This document shows positions 1 through 7,893 of a stretch of 39,733 nucleotides of DNA, in pieces. The DNA is from an uncultured Cytophagales bacterium (GTDB lineage Bacteria > Bacteroidota > Bacteroidia > Cytophagales > Bernardetiaceae): positions 1-39,733 of the forward strand of contig CAKZOK010000165.1 of NCBI GenBank assembly GCA_937136415.1, in the 5' to 3' direction. The position numbers were made by a program, and so were the translations under genes. The notes beneath the pieces were generated by a model. The model was not told where the DNA came from and did not search any database. It saw only the letters and a program-made list of their open reading frames with translations. Every line of letters begins with the position of its first letter. Position 1 is the stretch's first letter.

Positions 1-444
1 GGTTCTATGACAACAGGTGTTGAGAAAATTGCTGATGAGTATTCTATGACAAAAGCAGGCGATTTAGCTGCTTTTTATGAAGGAACTGCTTATCTGAAAC
101 AAGGAAAATTCAATGAAGCTATCGAAAGTTTGAAAAAGTTTGATGCTGATGATTATTTAGTTCAAGCTAGAGCTTATTCTCTTATTGGAGATGCGTATAT
201 GGAACTTGAAAAATTAGATGATGCAATTACCTATTATAAAAAAGCAGCAAGCCATGCTCCAAATGATTTCTTTACTCCAGAATATTTGATGAAATTAGGT
301 TTGGCATACGAACTCAAAAATGATTATGCAATGGCCGTACAGACGTATGAAACTATTGTGAAAAAACACAAAAAATCAGATGCTGTAAATAAAGCAAAAC
401 GTGCTTTAGGACGTGCTCAGAGTTTGAACAAAAAAGCAGCTTAA
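1..444 (+). CDS. TPR (tetratricopeptide) protein, 5'-truncated
   Basis: The reading frame is open from the first base of the window, so the gene starts upstream and only about 147 C-terminal codons are present. An internal ATG at 7 is not a convincing start because the preceding codons are open and the TPR pattern is already running. At least two TPR helical hairpins are visible: around residues 20-50 (AFYEGTAYLKQGKFNEAIES) and 55-85, with a third near 95-125. The tail is lysine- and alanine-rich. TPR proteins of this size are common in Bacteroidota as periplasmic or membrane-anchored scaffolds, but the anchor region lies outside the window. The specific partner is unknown. A strong hairpin terminator follows 37 bases after the stop. 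Confidence 0.85.
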   Translation, partial: GSMTTGVEKIADEYSMTKAGDLAAFYEGTAYLKQGKFNEAIESLKKFDADDYLVQARAYSLIGDAYMELEKLDDAITYYKKAASHAPNDFFTPEYLMKLGLAYELKNDYAMAVQTYETIVKKHKKSDAVNKAKRALGRAQSLNKKAA

Positions 445-480
445 TTTTTAGAAATAAAAATTGATAAAAATGAATTTAAT

Positions 481-523
481 AAAAAACTCCTTTTAATCTT
501 TTATGATTGAAAGGAGTTTTTTT
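481..523. terminator. Bidirectional rho-independent terminator between TPR gene and tgt
   Basis: Stem arms AAAAAACTCCTTT and AAAGGAGTTTTTTT enclose a loop of about 17 nt. A- and T-runs on both sides allow it to serve the plus-strand TPR gene and the convergent minus-strand tgt gene. Confidence 0.8.
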
Positions 524-638
524 GTGAGTGATATTTTTTTTATAGAATCAATTTAGTGAAACTAGAAAAAAGAGTGATAAAATAATTAGTTTTTTCATAT
601 CTGTTTAATCAATAAAATCAGCGTTTCAAAAACTAAAA

Positions 639-1769
639 TTACAATCTCTGCATCAAAACTTCCACTTGTTCTTTTTTCCAGCTTGCAAAATCACCAGCCA
701 AAATGTGTTTTCTTGCTTCTCCTACCAAATGAAGATAAAAAGCTAAATTATGCGTAGAGGCAATATAAGCTCCCAAAATTTCATTGGCTTTGTTTAGATG
801 ACGCAAATAAGATTTTGAATAAGTATTGCTGACATGGCACTCCAATCCATCATCTAAAACGCTAAAATCTTTTTCCCATTTTTTATTTTTAATATTAATA
901 ATTCCTTTTGTAGTAAAAAGCATTCCATTTCGTGCATTTCGGGTTGGCATTACACAATCAAACATATCTACACCAAGCGCAATTCCTTCCAAAATATTAG
1001 CAGGCGTTCCTACTCCCATCAAATAACGAGGTTTGTCTTTTGGCAAAATATCACAAACAAGCTCTGTAAACTCATACATTTTTTCGGCTGGTTCGCCTAC
1101 CGAAAGCCCACCGATTGCATTTCCTTCTCTATTTTGTTCGGCTACAAATTCGGCAGAAGCTCTACGCAAATCTTTGTAAGTACTTCCCTGAACAATAGGA
1201 AAAAGTGTCTGCTCATAGCCATATTTGCCTTCCGTCGAATCAAAACGATTGATACAACGTGTAAGCCAACGATGAGTCATTTCCATTGATTTTTTGGCAT
1301 ATTGATAATCAGAAGGATAAGGAGGGCATTCATCAAAAGCCATAATTATATCTGCACCAATGCTTCGCTGAATATCCATTACATACTCGGGTGTAAAGTT
1401 CAGCTTCGAACCATCTATGTGTGATTTGAAAATAACACCTTCCTCTTTTATTTTGCGCATTTGCCCAAGTGAATACACTTGATAACCACCACTATCGGTC
1501 AAAATGGGCTTATCCCAGTTCATAAATTTATGCAATCCACCTGCAGCCTCTAGTACTTCAGTATTCGGACGAAGGTATAAATGATAGGTATTTCCTAAAA
1601 TAATTTGAGCCTTTACTTGCTCTTTTAATGCTTCTGGTGGAACACCTTTTACAGTTCCTAATGTTCCAACAGGCATAAAAATAGGCGTTTGTATTTTTCC
1701 GTGTGCTGTTGTGAGTGTTCCTGCTCGTGCAGAGCTATTTTTGTCGGTAGTGTGGAGTTCGAATTTCAT
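639..1769 (-). CDS. tgt: Queuine/preQ1 tRNA-ribosyltransferase (Tgt)
   Basis: This enzyme exchanges guanine-34 for preQ1 in tRNAs with GUN anticodons, a step in queuosine synthesis in the cytoplasm. The start is set at the ATG at 1769 (376 aa, the usual family length). A 26-residue upstream extension is open but does not resemble Tgt. Visible motifs are the TDSGGYQVYSLG block with general acid D92, MAFDECPPYPSD at 143-154, GGLSVGEP at 220-227, and DMFDCVMPTRNARNG with the likely nucleophile D271. The C-terminal zinc site is unusual: where most bacterial Tgt proteins have CxCxxC before the [YF]SR[AS]YLRHL block, this protein has LECHVS, keeping only C311. H340 is present. Family assignment is secure; metal binding is uncertain. 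Confidence 0.96.
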   Translation of the reverse strand: MKFELHTTDKNSSARAGTLTTAHGKIQTPIFMPVGTLGTVKGVPPEALKEQVKAQIILGNTYHLYLRPNTEVLEAAGGLHKFMNWDKPILTDSGGYQVYSLGQMRKIKEEGVIFKSHIDGSKLNFTPEYVMDIQRSIGADIIMAFDECPPYPSDYQYAKKSMEMTHRWLTRCINRFDSTEGKYGYEQTLFPIVQGSTYKDLRRASAEFVAEQNREGNAIGGLSVGEPAEKMYEFTELVCDILPKDKPRYLMGVGTPANILEGIALGVDMFDCVMPTRNARNGMLFTTKGIINIKNKKWEKDFSVLDDGLECHVSNTYSKSYLRHLNKANEILGAYIASTHNLAFYLHLVGEARKHILAGDFASWKKEQVEVLMQRL

Positions 1770-1974
1770 TGAGTCTAACTTATGTGATTTTTTTAGGCTT
1801 GCAAGTTCGTTAAAAAACAAGTTTGTATCAAATTCTATTTTTATCAATTTTTGTAATATTGATTTTTTTACAAAAAATATGGGAGTTGTTTTTAGTAAAC
1901 TATAACTTTATAGTTTAAAATTATACACTATTTTTACATTTAATCATTCAATTTATCATTACAATTAAATAAAA

Positions 1975-2634
1975 ATGGATTTTTTACCACAAGATTTAGA
2001 AAATTATGTATTGGCACATTCTCAAAACGAATTACCTGTTTTAAAAGAGTTGGATAGACAAACACATTTGAGAGCAAACAAACCTCGTATGCTTTCTGGG
2101 CATTTACAGGGCAATTTTCTTCAAATGATTTCAAGATTAATGCAGCCAAAACGCATTCTGGAAATAGGAACTTATACAGGATATTCGGCTATTTGTTTGG
2201 CGCAAGGCTTACAAGAAAATGGCATTTTGCATACAGTTGATAATAATGTAGAGCAAGAAAGTATTACAAAAGAATTTGTCCAAAAAGCAGGTTTGGAAGA
2301 CAAAATCAGACTTCATTTGGGAAATGCTGCCGATATTATTCCAACAATTTTGACAGAAAAAGAAGAGTGGGATATGGTTTTTATTGATGCCGATAAATCA
2401 AATTATAGTTTGTATTACGATTTGGTTTTTGATAAAGTCAGAAAGGGAGGAGTTATAATTGCTGATAATGTACTTTGGAGTGGAAAAGTATTGATTGATG
2501 AAAAAAATCGAAAGAAAAACGATAAAGATACAAGGGCATTAATTGATTTTAACCAAAAAAATAATCAAGATAATCGTACTTTTCATACGCTTTTGCCACT
2601 GCGTGATGGACTGATGATGGCGATAAAAAACTAA
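1975..2634 (+). CDS. SAM-dependent O-methyltransferase (class I, caffeoyl-CoA OMT-like)
   Basis: The 219-aa protein has the compact fold of cation-dependent O-methyltransferases (Methyltransf_3). The SAM-binding motif EIGTYTGYSA lies at residues 63-72. The metal-binding aspartates are in FIDADK (D138, D140), and the following ADNVLWSG is at 163-170. The N-terminal helix ending in PRMLSGHLQG (38-46) is typical of bacterial members. In the family these enzymes methylate catechol-type hydroxyls, but the physiological acceptor here cannot be read from the sequence. The gene stands alone, divergent from tgt, with a gap of about 200 bases. A single ATG gives a good family length. Confidence 0.92.
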   Translation: MDFLPQDLENYVLAHSQNELPVLKELDRQTHLRANKPRMLSGHLQGNFLQMISRLMQPKRILEIGTYTGYSAICLAQGLQENGILHTVDNNVEQESITKEFVQKAGLEDKIRLHLGNAADIIPTILTEKEEWDMVFIDADKSNYSLYYDLVFDKVRKGGVIIADNVLWSGKVLIDEKNRKKNDKDTRALIDFNQKNNQDNRTFHTLLPLRDGLMMAIKN

Positions 2635-2690
2635 AGAACATTTTTATCAAAATCTACGTACTAGGTAATACCAATTACTAAAACTACTAT

Positions 2691-3893
2691 ATGCCCACCA
2701 AACTTCCTACGCAAGCAATTTGCTTAAATTGTAATCATCAAGTTCAAACAGAAAATAAATATTGCCCAAGTTGTGGACAAGAAAATGCAGACAAACGCAT
2801 TTCTTTATTTTTATTATTAGAAGATGCTGTTTCGACAGTTTTTAATTTTGAATCAAGAGTTTTCAAGACTATTCCTTATTTTTTGTTTTATCCCGGACGA
2901 CTTACTAATGAGTTTTTGGGAGGAAAAAGAGTGCGATATATGCACCCTTTCAAAATTTATTTACTTTCAAGTATTCTTTTTTTCTTTGTTGCAATCCAAT
3001 TATTTACGCCTGCTCTTGAAGATACAATTAGGCAGCTTGATAAGCAAGAAGAAGAGATAACAATCGGATTGTCTTTGGAGGATTCAATAAAGGCAAGTAA
3101 TGAAGATAAAAATGATTTTGTTAAGGGCTTTGAGGTAGGAGTTGCCCAACAAGATAGCCTTGATTCTGTTGCGATTGTGCTTTCAGAAAAGTTTGAAAAA
3201 AAACAGATTGCTTTGAAGGATTCTATTTCTCAAATTATTACAATAATAAAAAAAGGAGAACTCAACGATTCTACTATTAATTTGGATTCATTAAAAAATT
3301 TGGTAAAAGATAGCGCACTTTTGGCAGAAACAATTTTGCTTTTTGATAAAAAAACAAAAGATGAAAGTGATGGATTACGTAGGTTTTTTAGATTAATTCA
3401 AGATAGAGATGTAACACCAGAAGCATTATTGGATTCACTTGGAACAAAAAACAAAGACGCTATTACTATTCAATTTGCCGAACAATTATTAAAAATAGGT
3501 AGAAATGACCCTGCTATTTTCTTAGCAAATATTATTAATAATATTGGTACACTTATGTTTTTTACGCTACCAATACTTGCCTTCTTTTTTATGCCTTTTT
3601 ATCTTCGAAGAAAAAAATATTATATAGACCACCTTATTTTTACACTTCATTTACAAGCATTTACTTTCATTATTCTAACATTTATAACTTTGTGTTTTAA
3701 TTGGGACTTTTTTTGGGTTGGCTTTATACTATTTTTTGGATTGATAATCTATGTTTGGTTTGCCTTTAAGAAAGTGTACAAACAAGGGTTTTTCAAAACA
3801 ACCATCAAAGCCTGCATGATTTCTTTTCTTTACGTGATTACACTTATATTTATGCTTTCTGCAAATCTGATGTATTCTTTCTTTATGTTTTAA
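2691..3893 (+). CDS. DUF3667 zinc-ribbon membrane protein
   Basis: The 400-aa protein starts with a zinc-ribbon, two CxxC pairs at C11/C14 and C25/C28, followed by the block typical of DUF3667 (YPGRLTNEFLGGKRVRYMHP, then a membrane segment). The first transmembrane helix is around 86-106. A long hydrophilic, coiled-coil-rich region then runs to about 280, followed by four further membrane helices to the C-terminus. The hydrophilic insert is rich in Lys, Asp and Glu and probably faces one side of the membrane. The function of DUF3667 proteins is not established. It sits alone between a methyltransferase and the convergent TPR gene, with only 4 bases between the two stop codons. Confidence 0.85.
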   Translation: MPTKLPTQAICLNCNHQVQTENKYCPSCGQENADKRISLFLLLEDAVSTVFNFESRVFKTIPYFLFYPGRLTNEFLGGKRVRYMHPFKIYLLSSILFFFVAIQLFTPALEDTIRQLDKQEEEITIGLSLEDSIKASNEDKNDFVKGFEVGVAQQDSLDSVAIVLSEKFEKKQIALKDSISQIITIIKKGELNDSTINLDSLKNLVKDSALLAETILLFDKKTKDESDGLRRFFRLIQDRDVTPEALLDSLGTKNKDAITIQFAEQLLKIGRNDPAIFLANIINNIGTLMFFTLPILAFFFMPFYLRRKKYYIDHLIFTLHLQAFTFIILTFITLCFNWDFFWVGFILFFGLIIYVWFAFKKVYKQGFFKTTIKACMISFLYVITLIFMLSANLMYSFFMF

Positions 3894-3897
3894 TAAA

Positions 3898-4263
3898 TTA
3901 AAAATCATCTTCAAATTCCATCAAAAAAAGCTCATAAGCAGATTTTAGCTCTTGAAGTGATTTTAAAGTAATTTTATCAACTTCTTTATTTTCTTTTTGA
4001 GATTGATGAATTACTTTCTGACAAATTTCAATTCCTTTTAAATAAGTCTGATTTGCCTTTTTATAGTCTTCCAAATTAGCATACAATTCGGCTGCATGAT
4101 AATAAGTAGGAATATAATTAGAATGATTTTGAAGTAAATTTTTATAATATTCTAAAGCTTTTTGAACATCTGTTTTGAGATATTCGGTGGCAATGGCATA
4201 TAATAAAAATGTATCATTAGGTTCTTTTTTTAGAAAATCTAAAAGTTGGTGTAATCGATTCAT
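3898..4263 (-). CDS. Small cytoplasmic TPR protein
   Basis: A 121-aa protein without a signal peptide. Two TPR units are visible: residues 14-47 (ending in KALEYYKNLLQNHSNYI) and 48-81 (AELYANLEDYKKANQTYLKG). A helical acidic tail ends in MEFEDDF. It lies 32 bases downstream of the OstA-like gene on the same strand and is probably co-transcribed with it. Short TPR proteins like this usually act as protein-protein adaptors. The partner is unknown. Confidence 0.85.
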   Translation of the reverse strand: MNRLHQLLDFLKKEPNDTFLLYAIATEYLKTDVQKALEYYKNLLQNHSNYIPTYYHAAELYANLEDYKKANQTYLKGIEICQKVIHQSQKENKEVDKITLKSLQELKSAYELFLMEFEDDF

Positions 4264-4295
4264 TTTAAATAAATTATTAAATATTCTTGATTAGC

Positions 4296-6344
4296 TTAAT
4301 AAAGTTTATAAGTTTCTTTCCAAGGTTTGACAGGATTTCTGTTAGGAATTATTTCACCAGTTTCTTCGTCTATTTCCACTTTTATTTTTTGCCCTGTTGT
4401 TATTTTTTTAATCTTAAATTTTGGTAATTCTTGTGTATAAAAAAAAGGCTGATTTGGTTTATAAACCTCTGTATCCATATTGTAAAAGGGAATGACAACA
4501 TAACCATACAATCTAAATTCTTCGGGCAAATCTCTTTTATTTTGAGGATAAACATATAAGAAAAATTCATTTTCAAGGTTTCTTCGTGGCAATTTTGGAT
4601 TATAATAAGTTAGTTTTGTTTTGTCTTCGCTCAAATAGACTCCAAAAAAGTCACCATCTATAATTCGTTTTCCGTCTATATCTTTTACTTTATAGGTGTT
4701 TTGGGCAGCTTCTTCGGTGCTTCTTCCTTGCATAATCATATTATAAGTTGGCTTTTCTTCAATGCGCCAACTAAAATTATTTAGCTGAGAATTTTTTCGT
4801 GTGATAAGTTGAGGAGGAATAACTTGCCCTTCAGGTTGTTGTAAAAACAAAATTTCTTCAAGCTCATTATCAGCAATAAATTTCATAACAATATTACTAC
4901 ATTTTATATAATTCATTCCTTTTAGCGTGCTTTCTTCGCCTTTTTTTTCTTCCAGCATAAAATAAATACTTTCTCCATTTCCATCTACATTTACCCTTTT
5001 TATGTAGCCACTATCAAAAACAGCGAGCAAATCTCGTCCTTTTATTTGATTAAATTGCCCAAAAATATCAGCCGAAATCACAAAGGCTTTGTCTTTAATG
5101 GTCAGAGAATCAACAGTATTATCTCTCAATTTTGCTTGTATTCTTGTTCCTGAAAGCTGATTTGAGGTGTTCCATAAAACAGGGTCATAATCAAAATAAA
5201 TAATCGAATCTTCTAAATCATAATTCAAAGAGTCACAAATTCCTTGCAAGTCTTTTTTATAAATTTTTACATTTCGATAGCCATAAAAACGTTGTTGAGC
5301 AGCCACACTATCATTCATCGCAATCAAAGTATCTGCCGAAATATAGAGTGTGTCAGTTTTGAAAGGTTTTACCAAAAGTGCATCGCCATAAGCATCTAAA
5401 CGGCTTGTTATTCCATCATAATAAGCCTCATCTCCAAAGATGGTAATTTTTTCTTTTTTGTAATAGAGTTGTACATTTTCTTTAAAAACACCTTTTTCAG
5501 TTAGGTTATCATAATCGATAAAATTAGCCGAAATGATATATTCCCTATTCTCTATACGAGTAGCCACATTTGCTCCTTCTGCTGTCTTCAAAATCCCTGT
5601 TTGAGCATTGATTTGCGTTCCTTTTACGGCATTGATTGTTCCATCTTTATTAATAATTTTGCCTTCTGAATCAAAAAAGATTGTTTTGGTAAGTGTATTG
5701 TATGCCACCGAATCGGCTAAAAGTTGTTGGTCAGGACTAAGAGCCTGCACATTTCCACGAAAAGTAGCTATCCTTGAGTTTGTGTTGTAATATCCTCTAT
5801 CGCTTGTCAGTCGTGAGGTTCGGTCTGTAACTGTTCCACCTTCAAAATAAGCTGCTGTTTTGGTCTTGAGGTTGTAATTAAGTTTTCGTGTTCGAACAGT
5901 TTTTTCTTGGTCTTGCATCACTACATTTCCCCTTACTTTTGCTATTTTGGTATAGCCATCATAATACAAAGTATCGCCAACAAGTGTAAGGCTATCTTGC
6001 TCTACAAAACGAATATTTCCAAATGCTTCAATTTGATTTCGGTCAATGTATTGAAAAACACTATCAGCATACATCATCGTATTTTTTTGCTTAAACTGAA
6101 CTTGCCCACGCTCGTCTTTTTTAAGAATACGAATCTTTTCACCATTTGGCAAAACATCACCTTCCAAAACACCAGCTTTTAAGAGTTCTACTCTTGACAA
6201 AACTTGTGTTGTGTCTTCGATATTTTCTAAAGTAGGTTTTTTTTCTATGTTTTTGTTAGTTGTTTTTTGAGCAAAAACAGAATTAGAAAAAAATGTTGAT
6301 GAAGATAATAAGAAAATAAAAAATGTAATAAATAAAAATCTCAT
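4296..6344 (-). CDS. OstA/LptA-like periplasmic protein (lipopolysaccharide transport-related)
   Basis: A 682-aa exported protein made of repeated OstA (LptA/LptC-type) beta-jellyroll strands. Repeats such as YADSVFQYIDRNQIEAFGNI and LTLVGDTLYYDGYTKIAKVR recur over roughly residues 80-400. The N-terminus is a signal peptide (MRFLFITFFIFLLSS... to FAQ) when the ATG at 6344 is used; an upstream in-frame start adds 13 residues that do not improve the signal. OstA/LptA domains bind lipid A and bridge the periplasm to the LptDE outer-membrane translocon. This long Bacteroidota form, with a proline-rich C-terminus ending near KPWKETYKLY, is a family member whose precise role is less defined. It could also be involved in assembling other envelope lipids. 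It leads an apparent two-gene unit with the small TPR gene. Confidence 0.88.
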   Translation of the reverse strand: MRFLFITFFIFLLSSSTFFSNSVFAQKTTNKNIEKKPTLENIEDTTQVLSRVELLKAGVLEGDVLPNGEKIRILKKDERGQVQFKQKNTMMYADSVFQYIDRNQIEAFGNIRFVEQDSLTLVGDTLYYDGYTKIAKVRGNVVMQDQEKTVRTRKLNYNLKTKTAAYFEGGTVTDRTSRLTSDRGYYNTNSRIATFRGNVQALSPDQQLLADSVAYNTLTKTIFFDSEGKIINKDGTINAVKGTQINAQTGILKTAEGANVATRIENREYIISANFIDYDNLTEKGVFKENVQLYYKKEKITIFGDEAYYDGITSRLDAYGDALLVKPFKTDTLYISADTLIAMNDSVAAQQRFYGYRNVKIYKKDLQGICDSLNYDLEDSIIYFDYDPVLWNTSNQLSGTRIQAKLRDNTVDSLTIKDKAFVISADIFGQFNQIKGRDLLAVFDSGYIKRVNVDGNGESIYFMLEEKKGEESTLKGMNYIKCSNIVMKFIADNELEEILFLQQPEGQVIPPQLITRKNSQLNNFSWRIEEKPTYNMIMQGRSTEEAAQNTYKVKDIDGKRIIDGDFFGVYLSEDKTKLTYYNPKLPRRNLENEFFLYVYPQNKRDLPEEFRLYGYVVIPFYNMDTEVYKPNQPFFYTQELPKFKIKKITTGQKIKVEIDEETGEIIPNRNPVKPWKETYKLY

Positions 6345-6361
6345 AAAACTATAAAGTAGAA

Positions 6362-6447
6362 TTGCTTGTGAGGACACAAACAATGGTAATATTTTAAAAT
6401 GACAGAATGAAAAACAAGTTTTCTCATTGCTCGTGTCCTCACGAGCG
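6362..6447. repeat. Pair of complementary palindromes in the OstA-like gene leader
   Basis: A near-palindrome with core GTGAGGACAC lies at 6368-6377. A perfect hairpin, GCTCGTG-TCCT-CACGAGC, lies at 6430-6447. The 10-nt cores GTGAGGACAC and GTGTCCTCAC (6433-6442) are exact reverse complements, so the pair can form either two local hairpins with complementary loops or one long-range stem. Both lie upstream of the ATG at 6344, downstream of a -7-like motif. Confidence 0.7.
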
Positions 6448-6465
6448 ATTACTCAATTCAATCTA

Positions 6466-6473
6466 CAAAGTTA
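6466..6473 (-). promoter_or_regulatory. Candidate -7 promoter element for the OstA-like gene
   Basis: On the minus strand this reads TAACTTTG, a full match to the Bacteroidota -7 consensus TAnnTTTG. No clear TTTG is found 19-20 nt upstream, so the -33 part is weak. Transcription from here would give a leader of about 115 nt that includes both palindromes. Confidence 0.35.
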
Positions 6474-6673
6474 GTCTATTTTAATTCCTTTTTGAATAAA
6501 TGAGAGTAGAAAATCAGCAATTTTGTATTTACTTAATGATTGATAAAATTATTTAACGTGTCTTGTAGAGCTTTTCAACTTCAAGAAAAACAGTAATATT
6601 TAATTTTTTCAAACATTATTTTACCAAAATCCGTATTTTAAAGTACTTAGAAAATAATAAACTGTTGATTATT

Positions 6674-6934
6674 ATGAATAATTTTGATGAGGAGAATAAT
6701 AAGTGCCTACTTTTTTGTAAAAAATGGAGCATTGATGATGTAAAAAAAATACTACAAGTATATCATTTAGAAGAGTTGAAGGAGTTTTTACCCAAACAAC
6801 CCAATGAAAAAGATAAGATAATTTTGAATAGTATTTTGGAAAAAAGTTTTGATAATTTTTATGGTTATATGGACTATCAAAAATCAAAAAACACCTTTGA
6901 ACTTATAATGAAATGGCGTGAAAAAAATAAATAA
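6674..6934 (+). CDS. Small hypothetical protein
   Basis: An 86-aa acidic-basic, mainly helical protein with no signal peptide or membrane segment. The ATG at 6674 is preferred over an in-frame TTG three codons upstream. It is not recognised as any family. Lys and Glu are abundant and there is a short motif FCKKWSIDDVKKILQVYHLE. Codon use resembles the neighbours. It has no close operon partner; about 330 bases separate it from the OstA-like start and about 265 from the tRNA downstream. It could be a genuine small regulator or immunity-type protein, or a relic. Confidence 0.5.
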   Translation: MNNFDEENNKCLLFCKKWSIDDVKKILQVYHLEELKEFLPKQPNEKDKIILNSILEKSFDNFYGYMDYQKSKNTFELIMKWREKNK

Positions 6935-6963
6935 TTTGACTGAAATTGTAAGAAAATCTCTAG

Positions 6964-7053
6964 ACACAAGATTTTAGAGATAAAAATGAAATTGATAGCT
7001 TTTTGGTAGAAAAATATCAGCTTTTAAACTTTGACAAGGCTTTCAATAATTAA
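6964..7053 (+). pseudogene. Possible coding remnant (no start codon)
   Basis: A short frame reads TQDFRDKNEIDSFLVEKYQL and then LNFDKAFNN before a stop. Composition looks protein-like, but a stop codon lies directly upstream and no start codon is available. It may be the degenerate tail of a lost gene, or chance. Confidence 0.15.
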
Positions 7054-7165
7054 AAAGTAAGCACTTTTGTTTAAATTATTGTCAGAGCTATTTTGAATTA
7101 CCAAAAAAACACTAACAAAGTTTTTAGAAAAAGTAGCTTCATTTTTATTAGAAAAAAAAGCAAAA

Positions 7166-7198
7166 AAAAAGCCTATTCAAATATTGAATAGGCTTTTT
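7166..7198. terminator. Terminator downstream of tRNA-Glu
   Basis: A 10-bp perfect stem, GCCTATTCAA/TTGAATAGGC (7171-7180 with 7184-7193), has a 3-nt loop and A/T runs on both sides. It starts directly after the 3' end of the tRNA on the minus strand. Confidence 0.85.
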
Positions 7199-7199
7199 G

Positions 7200-7271
7200 T
7201 ACTCCGTAGGGGAATCGAACCCCTGCTACCAGGATGAAAACCTGGCGTCCTAACCGCTAGACGAACGGAGC
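7200..7271 (-). tRNA. tRNA-Glu (anticodon TTC)
   Basis: The 72-nt cloverleaf has acceptor GCTCCGT pairing with ACGGAGT (one G-U at the end), D-arm GTCTAGCGGTTAGGAC, anticodon stem CCAGG/CCTGG with loop TTTTCAT (anticodon TTC), and T-arm GGGGTTCGATTCCCC. The CCA end is not encoded. It reads on the minus strand with its own promoter and terminator. Confidence 0.97.
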
Positions 7272-7370
7272 ATTTTTAATTTATAATTATTGCTTTTAAT
7301 AATTATTTTTGCTTTAATATTTAAGAGTTTTTCAAACAGTTTTTGTGTTTTTGTTTCCCTTAATGCGATG

Positions 7371-7401
7371 CAAAGGTACGCCTTTTTTTTATATCTGCAA
7401 A
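7371..7401 (-). promoter_or_regulatory. Bacteroidota-type promoter of tRNA-Glu
   Basis: On the minus strand this reads TTTG (7398-7401), a 19-nt spacer, then TACCTTTG (7371-7378). This is an exact match to the -33/-7 consensus of the Bacteroidota primary sigma factor. The initial transcribed sequence GCATCGCA is shared with the element at 13927-13938. Confidence 0.8.
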
Positions 7402-7655
7402 TATAATTTCTATTTTTTTTTACTTTTTATCATCTCTACCCTATTTTAAACGTAATTTTGCGCTTTTTTTTCTAGTTATTAATCCTTCTAAATTATTGAT
7501 AATCAAAGATATAAATCATATTTTTCTTGTCATAATTACTCAACCAATTTTTTTTAAAAATAATTCAAAATAAAATGATTTTTTATTTGAGAAGATAAAA
7601 ATACTCTTCCTTTGGATTGGGTATAGTGTGTAAGTTTGTTTTAGAGTATTTTTAG

Positions 7656-7838
7656 CTTTTTGCATCAAAAATTTTAGAGAGGTCAGCATTTTTATCTAAG
7701 CAATATGGGAATAATTTTGACTCTTCTGACCTTTTAGAGCAAAATCAATATTTTGTATTTTGTTCAAGTCTGTACAGAAGGTCTAACTTGGACAAAATAA
7801 GCCTTTCTGAATTGCAAAATTTTAAAAATTTGACCTAA
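7656..7838 (+). pseudogene. Possible decayed coding remnant upstream of the TonB-dependent receptor
   Basis: Sixty sense codons without a stop follow a TAG at 7653. The translation includes LSKQYGNNFDSSDLLEQNQY and YRRSNLDKISLSELQNF. No ATG, GTG or suitable TTG starts it. In DNA this AT-rich such a length is uncommon by chance but not impossible. It overlaps the hairpins described for the region. Confidence 0.2.
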
Positions 7839-7885
7839 AATATTTATTCTTTTCAAATATTTAAAATTCTTTTCTAAAATAACCG

Positions 7886-7893
7886 TATTTTTG
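7886..7893 (+). promoter_or_regulatory. Candidate -7 element for the TonB-dependent receptor
   Basis: TATTTTTG matches TAnnTTTG. No convincing TTTG lies 19 nt upstream. If used, transcription would begin near 7900, which would favour the TTG at 7924 as the start of the receptor. Confidence 0.3.

Larger units (their letters stand above)
7272..7890. other. 619-nt gene-free region with hairpins and a startless open frame
   Basis: Besides the tRNA-Glu promoter this stretch holds a perfect 11-bp inverted repeat, AAAAATACTCT/AGAGTATTTTT (7597-7607 with 7643-7653), and a 7-bp one, AGGTCAG/CTGACCT (7680-7686 with 7729-7735). It also has a 60-codon open frame on the plus strand (7656-7838), with protein-like composition but no usable start. 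No known RNA family is recognised. Confidence 0.5.

Noticed and set aside
826..1026. 66-codon open frame on the plus strand inside tgt
   Set aside because: Lies entirely antisense to a confidently assigned gene and its translation has no protein-like pattern.
6305..6383. Longer start for the OstA-like protein
   Set aside because: The extra 13 residues sit in the palindrome region, and the ATG at 6344 gives a canonical signal peptide.
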